Assembly (NCBI GenBank): GCA_021018995.1
Contig: CM037586.1
Location: 146,548,060-146,612,059, forward strand
Source: Chloranthus sessilifolius
Taxonomy: Eukaryota; Streptophyta; Magnoliopsida; Chloranthales; Chloranthaceae
Direction of reading: 5' to 3'
Length of the DNA: 64,000 nucleotides
Below are positions 33,730-45,128 of this stretch, piece by piece; within the stretch, counting starts at the first letter, position 1, and each line of letters begins with the position of its first letter. The notes beneath the pieces were generated by a model. That model was not told the origin of the DNA. It searched no databases and worked only from the letters and a program-made list of their open reading frames with translations. Position numbers and translations under genes: made by a program.

Positions 33730-35327
33730 CCATATGTCCAATTTTAGCATGGTCTTGAGCAAAATAATTATATACTATCACGTACTATCTAAGATGCGAA
33801 GAAGAAACTAATTATAAGGTAGCAAGGTAAAATTTCCTACCTTAGCTTACACATTTCTTGTTACATATGCATGCACACGTTCAAACTATATTCCTCGATA
33901 CGAGCTCGTCATGTGCACCAAACACCTTTTGGTGGACACGAGATTACGACGATGCCGAAATTGGATCGGGATTGAACTCGCGACGTATGCAGAATAGTGC
34001 AACTTTCTGAGACCAATACTCATCTGCCGAATGTCTCTTTGACTCCAAGGTTTGAATTAGTTGACACGGAAGTGGGTGTTGAGCTAGACTAATGGCTTCT
34101 CCTGTTATGATGTTATGGACTTATGCTCAATTGTTTTTGCAGGTTTGCTAGGGTCGCCTTCAAAGCTTGAAGCAGGAAGAGAAAGGTTCCTTGGCGGGAT
34201 TTATAGTGGTTTAAATCCACTTTGTGTGCATGAAAGCGCATAATGACTCACACAGTCGTGTAGTCACAATGCAATGCAAAGCAGCTTATAAGCTACTAAA
34301 GGTTATTATCTGATATAAAACTTGCACTTAGTCTTTACTCTATCAACAAATAAGACGAAATAAGCTGTATTTGGATATTAATCCATTACACATTTCGAAG
34401 TGTAACCTGTTAGGGATTGGTATTCTTTGTCAAGCTAATACTAGCTAGTATGTGGTATATACCTAAAAGCTAAAACAAAATACAAGTAGCTTATATAAAG
34501 CTATTATTCCATGCAAGACAGTACTTAGTGATTGAGTATATGTACAGATAATATAATAAGGTTGTCCTTATATCTAAGCCTTATATACTGTTGTAGTATA
34601 TAAGTCCTTTATGCTGGGATTTCATGCAATGCCCACATGGGTTTATTCTTGTATAGGCATGTAAGCCAAATAGACTTGGCTTGAGTGTAAAACAAACACA
34701 GAATTACATGTGTATAGTAAAGTTACCACTTCATGTGTACGTCTAATACACTCATATAAGGTCGTTTATAGCTTTAGTGGTAAGCATACACATATATAGA
34801 ACTATCTATATATAAAATTCGAATAGTTTAATACACCAACTCAAAGTGTTTGCATGACTGGGTTTATTAACCATTTATTGAGACTCTAAGGGCCTCACAT
34901 TTTGAGCAGATTTGAAGGCTCACATAGCTAGGTCCTTTGGGTGTCGAGGTAGGAACTCACACACGACCTGACCAGTGTCTATCATACCCCAGAGTGTGGT
35001 TTCAATTAGGGCAGTTGTTACATTCTCTCCTATTTAAGGGATTTTCGTCCTCGAAAATAAGTGAAAATGGAAAGTGCTCGTTCTGGGGACTACAATTCAT
35101 CATCAAAACATTATAATAGATGGTTTAGTACAAATGCATAAAATCAAATGCAATAAGGCATAAACAAAATTGGTACATATACTTAGACATATACAGCTTA
35201 GATAATACTAAACGAATGAAAAAAATGTAAACAAAACGCATATAAACTCATAGCAACTAACATAAACGATATACGTGAGTTAGATACGTATGAAAATAGA
35301 GAAGTAAAAGTGATAGAAACGTGAGTT

Positions 35328-35638
35328 ATTTACTCACCAGGCTGTGCACTAGGCTGCTGATGACCAGGGGATGACGGTCCAACCTCCTGCTGCTGAAATT
35401 CTAGCACTAACAAGGCTGCGTTTCAAGTGTACACCGATATATAGTTTCATGCTTTTCCAATATAAGGGCTTGCAGCAGTTTGAAAGGTATGCTCCATCAT
35501 AATATTCGTGGCTTCCTCGATATAATCGACTCGCTGATGTAGCATATAGTGATTTCGATAAAGATTATCGAATTGGTGCAAGGTTTGCTCATGGTTTTCT
35601 TTACTGCTAATTAATACATAATTATACGGGTAATGCAT
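35328..35638 (-). other. Open segments between the chromodomain and the 3' LTR
   Basis: Two coding-like pieces follow the chromodomain on the same strand. One at 35638-35447 includes SSKENHEQTLHQFDNLYRNH and looks helical. One at about 35425-35328 reads EFQQQEVGPSSPGHQQPSAQ then PGE and a stop. They may be exons of a spliced C-terminal extension or an extra ORF of the chromovirus. No family recognised. Confidence 0.35.
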
Positions 35639-35701
35639 ACAAAACCTTTATATCTATCATATGCAGTAAGTTATTCTAACAAATTCAATAATCAATTTAC
35701 C

Positions 35702-35855
35702 TCAGGGAAATAAAGGGGGATACTGAGCGCGAATATCAGCTTCGTGTTCCCAGGTAGTCTCATGTGAATCGTGATTCTTTCATTGAACCAATACGAGTGA
35801 CATATATTTTATTTTCAAGATTTGGTCTCTGCGATCCAAAATCTTTACTCCATTT
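35702..35855 (-). pseudogene. Chromovirus integrase C-terminus with chromodomain
   Basis: Reads VKILDRRDQILKIKYMSLVL, VQ, a stop, then KNHDSHETTWEHEADIRAQY and PPLFP to a TGA. K-x-L-x-R+...K...V-x-V-x-W-x-(N/H)...ATWE-x-E-x-D...YPxLF is the chromodomain end of Tekay/Del-type gag-pol proteins. The in-frame TGA replaces the conserved W, consistent with a single G-to-A change. In these elements the domain steers integration to heterochromatin. Confidence 0.82.
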
Positions 35856-35981
35856 AAGCATACATCAAATAAATCTGAAAGAACTTGACAATCCTTTTTC
35901 TTGAAATCAATGATTATATTAAACATAGCACTTAATTTACGATGTAGCTACGAGCACAAATATCATGTGTTCAATTCAGGT

Positions 35982-36104
35982 GTTAAGGTGTTAATTCGAC
36001 GAACTCATAATTCAGGTAATTTTGATAATTTCAATAATTCGTGTTAAGGTGTTAATTCGACTAAGTCATAATTCAGGTAGTTTTGACCATTTCAATAATT
36101 CACT
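35982..36104. repeat. 61-bp direct duplication
   Basis: GTTAAGGTGTTAATTCGAC begins at 35982 and again at 36043; the copies differ at a few positions. Confidence 0.8.
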
Positions 36105-37190
36105 TAATTCTGGAATGTAGTTATCGAAAACCTTAAATGTATAAATCAACTGGAGGACTTTAAGTCGACTTTTTAATGTAGCATATCTATGCCATTGGCT
36201 GCACACCCTTTTATAGGCCTCCCATGGACTGAGTTAGGCAAACACAGCCGCTGGGAAAAGTTTTGATTGCTATTAACCCAGTAGATTAAAATTAGCATGA
36301 AGTATGAACGGCCTACAAAAGTGCGAGCACCCGATGGCAGGTTCGGTTGGGTCCGATTTTCGTGTCGTGTCGGAGATATACCTTTAACCAGTCTGGCCGG
36401 CTGCACCATGGGTGGTGCATATGCCAATTTCCCATTGGGAATCAAAAATTTTAGCTGGACACAACCCATTGACAGCCCTATGTATAATTCAATCCGTTGT
36501 AAATATGTGTCATTATTGGTCGTCGATCTAACATAAACGCAGTGAATATGCGTTCAAACTTCTTAAGATCAAGCAACATCCAACAGTAAGGGGCATTTTT
36601 TCGGTACTTTTTTTTTTTTGGAGTTACGCAAAAACTACGTAATATTTTATGGTATTCAGCTTAAATACACCTGATTATGGTAAGATTCGTCATGACCGAG
36701 ATGAATATTAGATGATATTTGGGGTTGTAACTTGTAAAAGGTTCTTTTGGTGGTAAATTGGATGTGCCTTATATATTGTAGAGAGTATAACAGTTCAGGA
36801 ACAATAAAAGGTAGAGTATTGAACCCATTACCTCTAACCCCACAAAGGAGGGAGGGTGCCATTTAAGCTACCGCTCAATAAGTTACTAAATTGATTCTTT
36901 GTTGTCGATGTATTGTTCCTCTTACAAATGTACACAATTAATAATATCTTTCATTAACTAGTCATATTCTGACTCTTATAAGAAATTGTCCTTCTATTAT
37001 ATATTCAAAATGTATAGATGATGTGTCATGTAAAATTTCCGTGCAGATCATGTCGGCCGGGTGATCACTGAAAAGCAGATTGCCCGAAACACGAAATTCC
37101 CTGAGTTGTGTCAAGTAAAATTTTTGAATAAATGTTTTTTGCTTTTGTTTATATAAAAAAAAATTCGGATAAATTGGCATGACAGTTCTA
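36105..37190. other. Stretch with a possible hAT-type MITE relic, otherwise empty
   Basis: At about 36460-36482 CCCATTGACAGCCCTA is the reverse of a common plant hAT-MITE end (TAGGGCTGTCAATGGG). The other end is not recognisable near 36190. No gene supported. Confidence 0.35.
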
Positions 37191-37193
37191 TTA

Positions 37194-37390
37194 CAGACCC
37201 ACCAAGGGGTTGTCGCAATGGTCTGGCGGCTTGGGTTTGCTATGTTTCATGTTCAAAACAACTCCCGATCTGTTAATCGAGTGTGCTAGACCTATGTAAA
37301 TTGTAAAATATTTGTGGCACGAGTGTAGACTGTAGAGGGATTAATCCAAGCGCAAATTGAGAAACCCTGCATCGCTAAAAGAAAGAAAAA
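37194..37390 (+). repeat. Possible SINE
   Basis: GGGGTTGTCGCAATGGTCTG resembles a SINE head with a box A, and CATGTTCAAAACAAC, about 35 bp later, a B box (GTTCAAAAC). The 3' part ends in an A-rich stretch (AAAAGAAAGAAAAACAA). Target duplication not found. Confidence 0.35.
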
Positions 37391-37548
37391 CAACACTAGC
37401 TCCATTATAGATTGTTCTATTGAAGATTGTCGAATAGTCCATCGCACTTTTAGTCCTCGTAACTCATCTATTCAGCAGTCGAAGCTATTAAAGTTAGAGC
37501 ACCAATTGTGTGCCAAAAAATTATACTTATTGGAGGATTTGAACTATT

Positions 37549-37727
37549 TTACCCAGGCTGTGCCATTTTTTGGGCCGAATTGATTAAATCGGACCAAACC
37601 GTCGGTTTGGACAAGTACAGGTTTGGGTTTGATTTGGCAAAAAGAAAAATTGAAAAGTTCGGTTTGATTTCGATTCCAAGCCTTTCCAAGCCAAAATCGA
37701 TCGAACCGAACTAATTGTAAGTAAATT

Positions 37728-37773
<46 letters not shown>

Positions 37774-38153
37774 TCAACTTATATATCTATTCATCTATTT
37801 AGGTATTCTTCTTTATTCAAGCTCTGATTTATTAGAGTGAATATGATGTATTTATTTTTGTTATCTATTTTGAGAAAGGTGAATAAATTATAAAAGTAAA
37901 ACGACTTCGAAAAAAAATGAAAATAATAGAAGTGTAAAACAGGTTGAGAAATTGGAAATATTTTGATGTGCAAGTAGAACTTATATGAAAACCGAAACCG
38001 ACCGAACCAAACCGAAACTGAATAGAATTGGTTTGGCTCAACAGTTGGACAGTTTGATTTGGTTTGCTTTGAACTTTTAAAAACCGATTAGAACCAATTT
38101 GACTTGTGATTTTAGTCCAAAACTGACCAACCGAACCGAATACACCCCTAAGT
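37549..38153. mobile_element. Relic MITE with CCGAACCGAA-type ends (hAT-like)
   Basis: The right end reads, inverted, TAGGGGTGTATTCGGTTCGG, a very common plant terminal-repeat sequence. The left side has the matching AAACCGTCGGTTTGG and GGCTGTGCCATTTTTTGGG in decayed form. It contains a TA tract (37734-37771). The open frame across its right half is spurious. Confidence 0.5.
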
Positions 38154-38159
38154 TTAGCT

Positions 38160-39930
38160 ATGTTCCCCATTTGGACAGTTAATACATTTTCTTTGAAGAG
38201 TATTTAAAATGGACTGCTCAAATAATTCCTCTCCTCTCATAGGCATTACTCTTAGGATGAGACATGCCAAATTGCCAATAATAGGGTGCTAGTTGGACCA
38301 CTTGGGTATCATCAGATGGTGTAACTCTGTGGTGTCATTCCATATCTGAGAACAGGCTTTCAGCAGATTAGATCTGAAAAGATTACCCCATTTTCATCTT
38401 GCTGAAACTAACAAGGGTTGTCATACGGTACATAAGCCTATGCAACGTATATGGCACAAGGGTCTCCAAGCATTACGTATAATAAGCTAGGCAACTGTTT
38501 GGATTAGATATACTGAACAACTTCTTTAGTATTATCAAGAGCCTTCAACTGGAACAACATACGAGCAAAAGGTCTTCATGGAGGCGTAAAACACCTAATA
38601 CCTATAGCTACGTTTCATAATAGTAGTGATCCAGAGTGCCGCCCACAATCTTCGCTAGAGAAGTTTCAGAGATTTTACGGTAGACCAAATTACCAAATAG
38701 GGTCATAACTGTTTCTTTTTTTACTATACAGATCAGTTTTGAACTTATTTACCCGAGAAGGTTAGGATTCATAACTTTTTCTTAAAAATAAAGGCTAGTG
38801 TTGTTGTATATCACTTGTTTGCCCAAGAGAGTTGGGACCCATAACTTTTTCCTTAAAAAAAGCTAAAAAGCTGGTGTTACTGCCACACCACTTTATATTA
38901 TAGCCACATCACTGAGTCAAAGTAAAAAATATTGACTGCTTTGAATCAGAGGATGAAAATTATATTTTGTCCCAATCTTTCACACAATATATCTTGTGAT
39001 CATGAGCCTACCAGACGATCATATTTTGATTACACGTGAGACACATCTCACAAGTGAACATGATCATGGCGCACCATCAAACGTGATTCACATTTACTTT
39101 TTGGGATGTATGCCACGAATCAACATCTGACCTTTATCTGGTGGGGGGTCTGTGTTCTCAAGATCTTTTGTGTGGAAGATTGGGACAAACACCAGCCCCA
39201 TCACCTAATCCAAGGCAGACAACAAATTTTTACTTTGCTCAAATGAGGAGGCAGGCATGTAAAGTGGTATAACAAATACCAGCCACAAAACCATGCGCAT
39301 TTTGTCCACTTTTTATGGGAAAGAAATACCCTTTAATAATCATGTGCACATTTTTTTAAGTGAAAAAAATACCGGACTGCGACCGATCGGTCTCACTTAA
39401 AAACAAATGTGCACATTCTTTTAATTAATGGAAACTGTCGCTCATTAAAACTGAACAAAACACACATGCACCATGCTTTAAGAAAAAGTTAATGGACACG
39501 ACCCTATCAGGTAAATACTTATAGGTTGGACCCTGTATGGTAAATACTGTATAAGTATTGACCTTCTCAAGTATAATTCCCTTTTTGACATGCTAAACTT
39601 TCTCCAAAGTGAAACAAAATCACAAAGTTCACAAAATATATTACTACTGAAGGGCACCAGAGTGGCTAAACCACATCATTCACAAGGCAAGGGAACCTGA
39701 CAACATAACTGATTGACCACATGTGAGAGAAAAGGCCAAGAGCTAACTAACAATTAAACAAATCGAAGGCGACTCTGATGGAACCATTCAATTCAATTGC
39801 AGCAGCAGTAGTATTTCTCCAAGCCACCATGAGCTGTAAAACTGTCCCTCTACCTGTAAACCTGCCCCAAAAATTCAATACTCTTTATTAACTGCTGACC
39901 AACCAAATATTTGCCAGCCAAGTTATTTCT
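38160..39930. other. Gene-free stretch with dispersed repeat
   Basis: The segment about 38940-39230 (GATCATGAGCCTACC, GGATGTATGCCACG) belongs to the dispersed family seen near 18400, 58740 and 60230. The part close to 39930 may be the 3' UTR of the exon at 39934-40032. Confidence 0.4.
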
Positions 39931-39933
39931 TGC

Positions 39934-40032
39934 TCAGGCTTGAATCTTATATTTATCCTTCCACGCGAACTTCTGCAGCATTACATTCTGCCATCCGATC
40001 TTTTGTCTCGTCTCCACTTGTTCTTCTATGAC
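39934..40032 (-). pseudogene. Possible terminal exon of an unrecognised minus-strand gene
   Basis: After a strong pyrimidine tract and TTTGTGCAG acceptor, the frame reads VIEEQVETRQKIGWQNVMLQ KFAWKDKYKIQA and a TGA. Charge pattern and codon use look coding. No upstream exon could be found in 40.1-41 kb, so it may be a fragment or a gene broken by insertions. Family not recognised. Confidence 0.3.
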
Positions 40033-41295
40033 CTGCACAAACAAAGCTGTAGTGAAGAAAGAAATGTTTCCCAACTGAAATGGAGTACACACCTCTTAGC
40101 CACTGGATACCCTGTAGTGGAATTTCACGGGATCTCAAGGCAGAAAAGAGTTACTTCCTTCGCCTATCGATCCGCCGAAGTCAAATTTTCGCACCGTCTT
40201 GCAGCTAAGTGTGGCATACTCCATTTTAAAATGAAATACAATTCAAGTTCCAGTGTCGCATAAATATTATCTGTTGTGGTATAATGTGATCGTAAAAATC
40301 AATAGTAAGAAAAAAAGAACAAAGAAAAAGAAATGTTATTCGCCTTTGAATAAAGGTCCAGGATATTTAATGGACATCTATTTGAAGGACCAAATAAAGT
40401 CAATGTAAGTGCCTCACACACCATTCTACCAAACAAGGACAAAATGGAGAGGGGGGTGGGGGAGAAGTAAAGTGGCTTGTGGGCCACTAACCCACAGGAT
40501 TTGATTTTGATAAGACACTAAGATACACTAATTGGGGGGTTACTTTAAAAACCAACGAGAGATAAACGAAAGATAAGACAGGAAAAAAGGGAAAAATTCG
40601 ACATTTATAACGGAATGTTAATTAGAATATAGTTACTTGACTTTCTTTTATTGGCTTGCAAGCAAATGGGTTGGATGGTCTCTGCCCCTGTATTAAATTG
40701 AAAATACCTAGATGAGAGAAAGAGGGTTCCACAGCAGAAGGCTCGCCACTGAGGACAAAAAAAACTACACACCCTACCAAACTACAATAAACATGAGAGC
40801 TTAAGTGATGACGGAATTGACATCAGCCAAAAAGCAATTTATAGGTTGCTTATTGTGTAGTTGCTTGCGTTCTTTCCTCAAGTAGAAGATCATGGCCCCG
40901 AGAGCAAGAAGAAAAGATATTCTTCTCGGAATCAACAATGAGGAGGAGGCTTAGTTAAGTTCAGGATGTAGGTTTCCCAATGAATTCCTAGGTAGAAACA
41001 ATCTCGGGATTGGAGGATCACTACATCCAACCATTAATGAGCATTAGAAGAATAAATGATGATGATCTTCCCTGTCAGAGGAGCATACTGTGCATCATGT
41101 GTGGATGAGATGATGCCACATCCCATAAGAACATTTTGTGTCGCCAGTTTGTCTAGCATAGCCTTCCAAAGAGGGCAGCAGAATTTGGGGATATGGTTTT
41201 TGTCCCATAGAGGTTGCCCCAATTTACCTGCAAATGGGTGACACAAATTGCATTCCAAAAAGAATAAGTGGTGAAAATCTGTGTAGGGGATGCAG
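40033..41295. other. Stretch without a supported gene
   Basis: A minus-strand frame at 41034-41300 (HHLFFLECNLCHPFAG) faintly recalls a LINE zinc-finger region but is not convincing. Nothing else. Confidence 0.3.
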
Positions 41296-41600
41296 TCACT
41301 ATAAGAAAAACAGACTTTTAGCAGCATTTCCAAAAACACCGCTAAAAGTATTTTTTTTTTAAAAAGATGAGGAAACTTTTTGCAGCCTTTCTACTAACGC
41401 TGCCAATATCTGCATCACAGAACTTTTGGCAGCATTTTTCTAAAAAGAGAATAGAAGTTTTCTTAAGCGGAATTTTTCTAAACGCCAACAACCAAATCAT
41501 GCAAGCATGTTTCTGTGGACGTTGCTAACATTTTAAAAAAAAAACAACTTTAGCCGTATTTCCTGAAAAATTGCTGCTAAAAGTATTAATTACTTACAAA
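41296..41600. mobile_element. Truncated CACTA-type MITE
   Basis: Starts CACTATAAGAAAAACAGA and carries subterminal repeats (TTTTAGCAGCATTTCC, GCAGCATTTTTCT, TTGCTGCTAAAAGT in inverted form near the right side). The expected closing TTATAGTG is absent, so the right end is lost or decayed. Confidence 0.5.
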
Positions 41601-42195
41601 ATATAATATATAGTTCCAATTCTTCCCTGTATGTCAGATCTTCCCTACATGGCTCAACTCCAGATCTTCTTTTCTAGATACACTTACCTTTCATAGATCT
41701 ATTTGCAGAACCAATTGATTACCGAGAATAGAGTTTAGAAGCCCAAAACTGATTGATTACCGAGAATAGAGTTTGGAAGCCACAGATCAAGCAAGCAATA
41801 AAAAGCAGAGAGAAAACTGTCACCAAAAGCCAATTTTTTTAGTGAGTCCAAACGATGGTGTTGGGTGTTTTGAGGGTTAGGAGAAGCGTCGCAGCGAATG
41901 ATCGTGCAAGCAATTGTGAAAGCAGGCGAAGAAGTCACAGGAAGGGTCCATACAACATCAGTGATGACGTCACTAACCGAGATGCAAATGTCCAAACCCC
42001 AGTCAGTAGGGCTACTAATCCGAGTGATGCTGACGAGCCCTCATTGAGCCACAAAAGCCAAAAATTGGTGCCAGATCCATTACCTTTCATGTGTCATATA
42101 AGCAACAACCCCAAATAGTAAGAGGCAGGAATCTTGAAGTCCCAGATGAATTTACTTTTGTTTTTAAGGATCCCTATTAACTAAGACTGAGAGGA

Positions 42196-42507
42196 TTATC
42201 AAATAGAAAGGTTAAAGAAAATTTGGAAAGAGAAATTAATGGGCAATAAAGTAGGAGAAGAGGTAGACCAGTGGTTTGGACATGTTCGTGGGAGGCATGA
42301 AGCAGACCCTATATGAAGGGTTGAGAAGCTACAGCACAAGGAAGTAGGAGAAGAGGAAGACTAGTGATATTTTGGAGGGAAGTCATGGAAGGGATATGAA
42401 GGATTGCAAAATTACAAAGAGCTTAGCGACCATAAACAAGTGGAGAAATAGGACTTGCAAAGTCAACCTCAGATAGATGGGATAAGGCTGTGATGATGAT
42501 GATGAAG
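42196..42507 (+). pseudogene. RTE-like LINE 3' end with GATGAT tail
   Basis: Reads WFGHVRGRHEADPI, a stop, then a degraded region and KQVEK...QIDGIR, finishing in TGTGATGATGATGATGAAG. WFGHV+-RP...TW...DM...R, followed by simple ATG-repeat tails, is typical of plant RTE-clade LINE termini. Multiple breaks. Confidence 0.65.
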
Positions 42508-43059
42508 AAATAAATGGGAAATAAACCTATGCATGACTAGAGATTCTTTATTTCCCTTTCTGAGTTAAACACACCCGTATCGGAGACCATCTGAACTCTA
42601 GAATTATATTTGAATTTATTTAGTAAGTAAAAGAAAGTCAAAGGAGAGAAGAGGATCGAAACGGAAGAAGTATCGGAGATACCTTAAGGTATCTAGACGG
42701 AGAGAATCTAAGTTGGAGAGATCTTCGACAGGGTTCTCGCGTAACAAATTCCCACCCCCCTGATCGAATTTAGGAAAGGGTCACCTATTTATAGGTTTAA
42801 GACGACGCTTATTGGGAATTATAATCCTACGGCTTCCTCAAGGATCTTATAAAACCAAAGGTTGTGAGGGTTGCATAGGCCTTCACTTTCACGCGGATCG
42901 AGAGACAAATGGCTTAAGGGACAGTTGTCTTGCTCAAGCGGAGTAGAAAAAATGGCCTATGCCGGTAGTTACCTTGCTCAAGTGGAGTAGATAAATGGCC
43001 TACGAGGGTAGTTACCTTGCTTAAGCGGAGAAAAGAAAGGACCCACGTACGGATATGTG

Positions 43060-43505
43060 GAGAAGAATGACCTGCGCAGGGGGTCCCGAGTGGGCCATAT
43101 CAAGAGAGAAAGAGAAAGTTAGAGAAGGAAAGAGAGAGAAAATAGGAGAAGAGTGACCCATGCAGGGGGGGTCCTGTGTGGCCATAGGAAGAGTGAGAAA
43201 GAGAAGGAAGAGAGAGAAATAGAGAAGAAAGAAAGGGAAAAGGGCCCACGCAAGGGGTCCTACATGGGCCATAGAAAGAGAGAGTGAGAGAGGGAAGGAA
43301 AGAGAGAAATGAAGAGACAAATGAGGAGAAGAGAAAAGAAAGAAATGAAAAATAATGGCCCACGTCGGGGGCCTGAGTGGGCCATAGGAAAAGAGAGAAA
43401 AGAAAGAGATGAGAGAAAAGAAAGGGAGAAAAAGGAGAGACAAGAGAGAGAGAGAGAATAGGGAGAAAGAGGAGAAAAAGAAGGGGAAGGAGACCCACGC
43501 AAGGG
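43060..43505. repeat. Purine-rich tandem array in the solo LTR
   Basis: About five units of roughly 90-110 bp, each with a GGGCCCACGC...GGGTCC(T)...GGGCCATA block followed by a GAGAGAAAGAGAAGG run. Long Leu/Ser/Phe-rich frames on the minus strand are artefacts of this composition. Confidence 0.85.
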
Positions 43506-43519
43506 CCTCCTTGCGTGGG

Positions 43520-43960
43520 TCATCTCTTCCAAAAAGATACAAATCTCTTTGTGTCTTTCTCCAAAGACACAAATCTTTTTTGTGTCTTTTCTTCTCTCTT
43601 TTTCTTTATATGTCAATTTATCCAAAAAAAAGACACAAATCTTGCGTATTCTCTTCTCTCTTTTTACATTTTACTATATCCAAATAAAGACACTAATATT
43701 TTGTGTATTCTCCTTTCTTTTTTTACATTTTACTTTATCCAAAATGGAAGACACATAATTTGTGTATACTAATGTATTCTCTTCTCCAAAATAAAAGACA
43801 CAAATCTTTTGGGGTTTCTTGCATGGGTTTCTGTTTATCTTCTCTTTTTTATACTTTATTTTATCCAAAGAAAAGATACAAATTTTGTAGCATTCTCTTC
43901 TCTCTTTTTTTTACATTTTACTTTATCCAAGAAAAACACACAACTTTTTGTGACTACAAT
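43520..43960. repeat. Tandem AGACACAAATCTT...TTTTACTTTATCCAAA array
   Basis: Six or so copies of a 65-90-bp unit with AAAGACACAAATCTTTTGTG and CTCTCTTTTTTTACATTTTA. In copies near 43540-43570 the AGACACAAA / TTTGTGTCT parts are complementary and could form hairpins. Confidence 0.8.
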
Positions 43961-44068
43961 ACAGATCTATATCTGCATATCTATAGTTAGAAACGATTAA
44001 AAACCTAACACTTATGTTTGTATTATTTATTCAAAAGAAAATACACAAATTTTTGTGCCTACAAAGGT

Positions 44069-44357
44069 ATGTTAAGATTGTGTTTAATTTCTTATTTGTT
44101 TTGAATCATCTTCCCCTTTTACTACCTCAGAGTACTTGTGTCTGCACTAGATAGAAATGAATATAACAACATAGAACCCATAATAGGGCAGTTGCTATTG
44201 GAATGTGGGGATCAGATCATGGGGTATGGCCCTACATAAACACTTAAAAGACCATAGGTAGGATCATGCTATATTCACTTATATCTAGCAATAAGTGTTT
44301 CATACTTTCATAAGAAAATTTTTCTTCCATATAGATGAATGCAAGTTGATTCAATAG
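44069..44357 (-). other. Probable 3' UTR / flank of the CIPK9-like gene
   Basis: Between the stop codon and the solo LTR. No clear AATAAA on the coding strand in good position; transcript ends are unknown and could lie in the LTR. Confidence 0.35.
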
Positions 44358-44432
44358 TCACCTCGTCTCTTCTGCATTTGTTTCATATTTCCAGACGATA
44401 TCTTTCAAGCCGGATGAGAAGCTTTTGTAGAA
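44358..44432 (-). CDS. CIPK9: CIPK9-like terminal exon 14
   Basis: Encodes the last 24 residues, [18 protein letters not shown] and a short acidic tail, then TGA. The upstream exon ends TLEFHT with an ACG|GTACAT donor, and this exon opens after an AATAACAG acceptor, which restores the family's EFH[K/T]-FYK join. Reading on past the donor in exon 13 gives an unrelated tail, so the intron is needed. Confidence 0.9.
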   Translation of the reverse strand, partial: FYKSFSSGLKDIVWKYETNAEETR

Positions 44433-45069
44433 CTGTTATTAATCAAAATATGAGAAATAAAAGTACATCAGTCGGCATAGGTGCTGACAAAAAAATCAAT
44501 AACTTACTAAAAATTGCTAGTAGGCTGAAAGTTAAGGCTTCATGTACCGTATGAAACTCCAATGTGTCACCACCAGTCTTGCGAAGCTCAACAATGTGAA
44601 GAGAAGGAGCTACCTCGAAGACCTGAGGAGGAAAAATGATCAAATTTTGATGGGTTTATGGCTTCATCACAAAAAAGAAAAAAAAGTGTAATTTGTCGAC
44701 ATACTGGTCATAAAACATATGAAGTTATGAACAGAGTTTGACTGGTTACAAAAATAGTAATGCCTTGGAAATAGTTGTCTCATGTAAGTAGACATTGTAA
44801 CGAGTACGATATTATCTAAAAATCCCTAACTTATTTTAGCATTTCCAAGAAATTTTAAAAATTATGTAAGTTTAGAAAATTCTCGACCAAGTCCATTTCA
44901 CTGTCCCTTAATCAGGCAACCTTACCTTTTGTGCAAATGGTTGGCCATATTTAAATTAAGCCATGAAAAAATTAAGCCACAATTTTGGGCTCTAGTCCCG
45001 TGCCTAGAGACATCATCCCAAGGTAATCCAGAATTATGCTCATCTAAATTATATAGCCACCAAATAAGT

Positions 45070-45128
<59 letters not shown>

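Larger units (their letters stand above)
31883..35022 (-). mobile_element. 3140-bp LTR of a chromovirus-type Ty3/gypsy element (3' LTR, minus strand)
   Basis: Bounded by the perfect inverted ends TGTAACAACT (left) and AGTTGTTACA (right). On the minus strand a purine run AGGAGAGAA precedes the LTR start, the polypurine tract expected at a 3' LTR, and the internal region lies beyond it at higher coordinates. No 5' LTR is in the window. The left flank CTTCC cannot be checked against a partner. The LTR includes two internal repeat arrays. Confidence 0.82.
42863..44063. mobile_element. 1201-bp solo LTR with 5-bp target duplication AAGGT
   Basis: Starts TGTGAGGGTTGCATAGG and ends TTTGTGCCTACA, with AAGGT on both sides (42858-42862 and 44064-44068). 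It contains a purine-rich tandem array followed by an AGACACAAATCTT array. No gag-pol. It ends 294 bp downstream of the CIPK9-like stop codon. Confidence 0.82.

Noticed and set aside
36173-36469. Minus-strand frame of 98 residues
   Set aside because: Overlaps a probable hAT-type MITE relic; the frame is explained by terminal-repeat composition.
37865-38170. Minus-strand frame of 101 residues
   Set aside because: Half of it is the GGTTCGG-rich end of a MITE and half is low-complexity Phe/Tyr-rich; not a gene.
41034-41339. Minus-strand frame with HHLFFLECNLCHPF, LINE zinc-finger-like
   Set aside because: The cysteine/histidine spacing does not fit zf-RVT and its N-terminal part is made of the CACTA-type MITE end.
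41855-42118. Plus-strand frame of 87 residues starting MVLGVLRVRRSVAAND
   Set aside because: No family resemblance, no splice or promoter context that stands out, and surrounded by transposon relics; could be chance.
43021-43625. Long Leu/Ser/Phe-rich minus-strand frames of 120-180 residues
   Set aside because: They lie entirely in the GA-rich tandem array of a solo LTR; the composition follows from the purine repeats and no domain is present.
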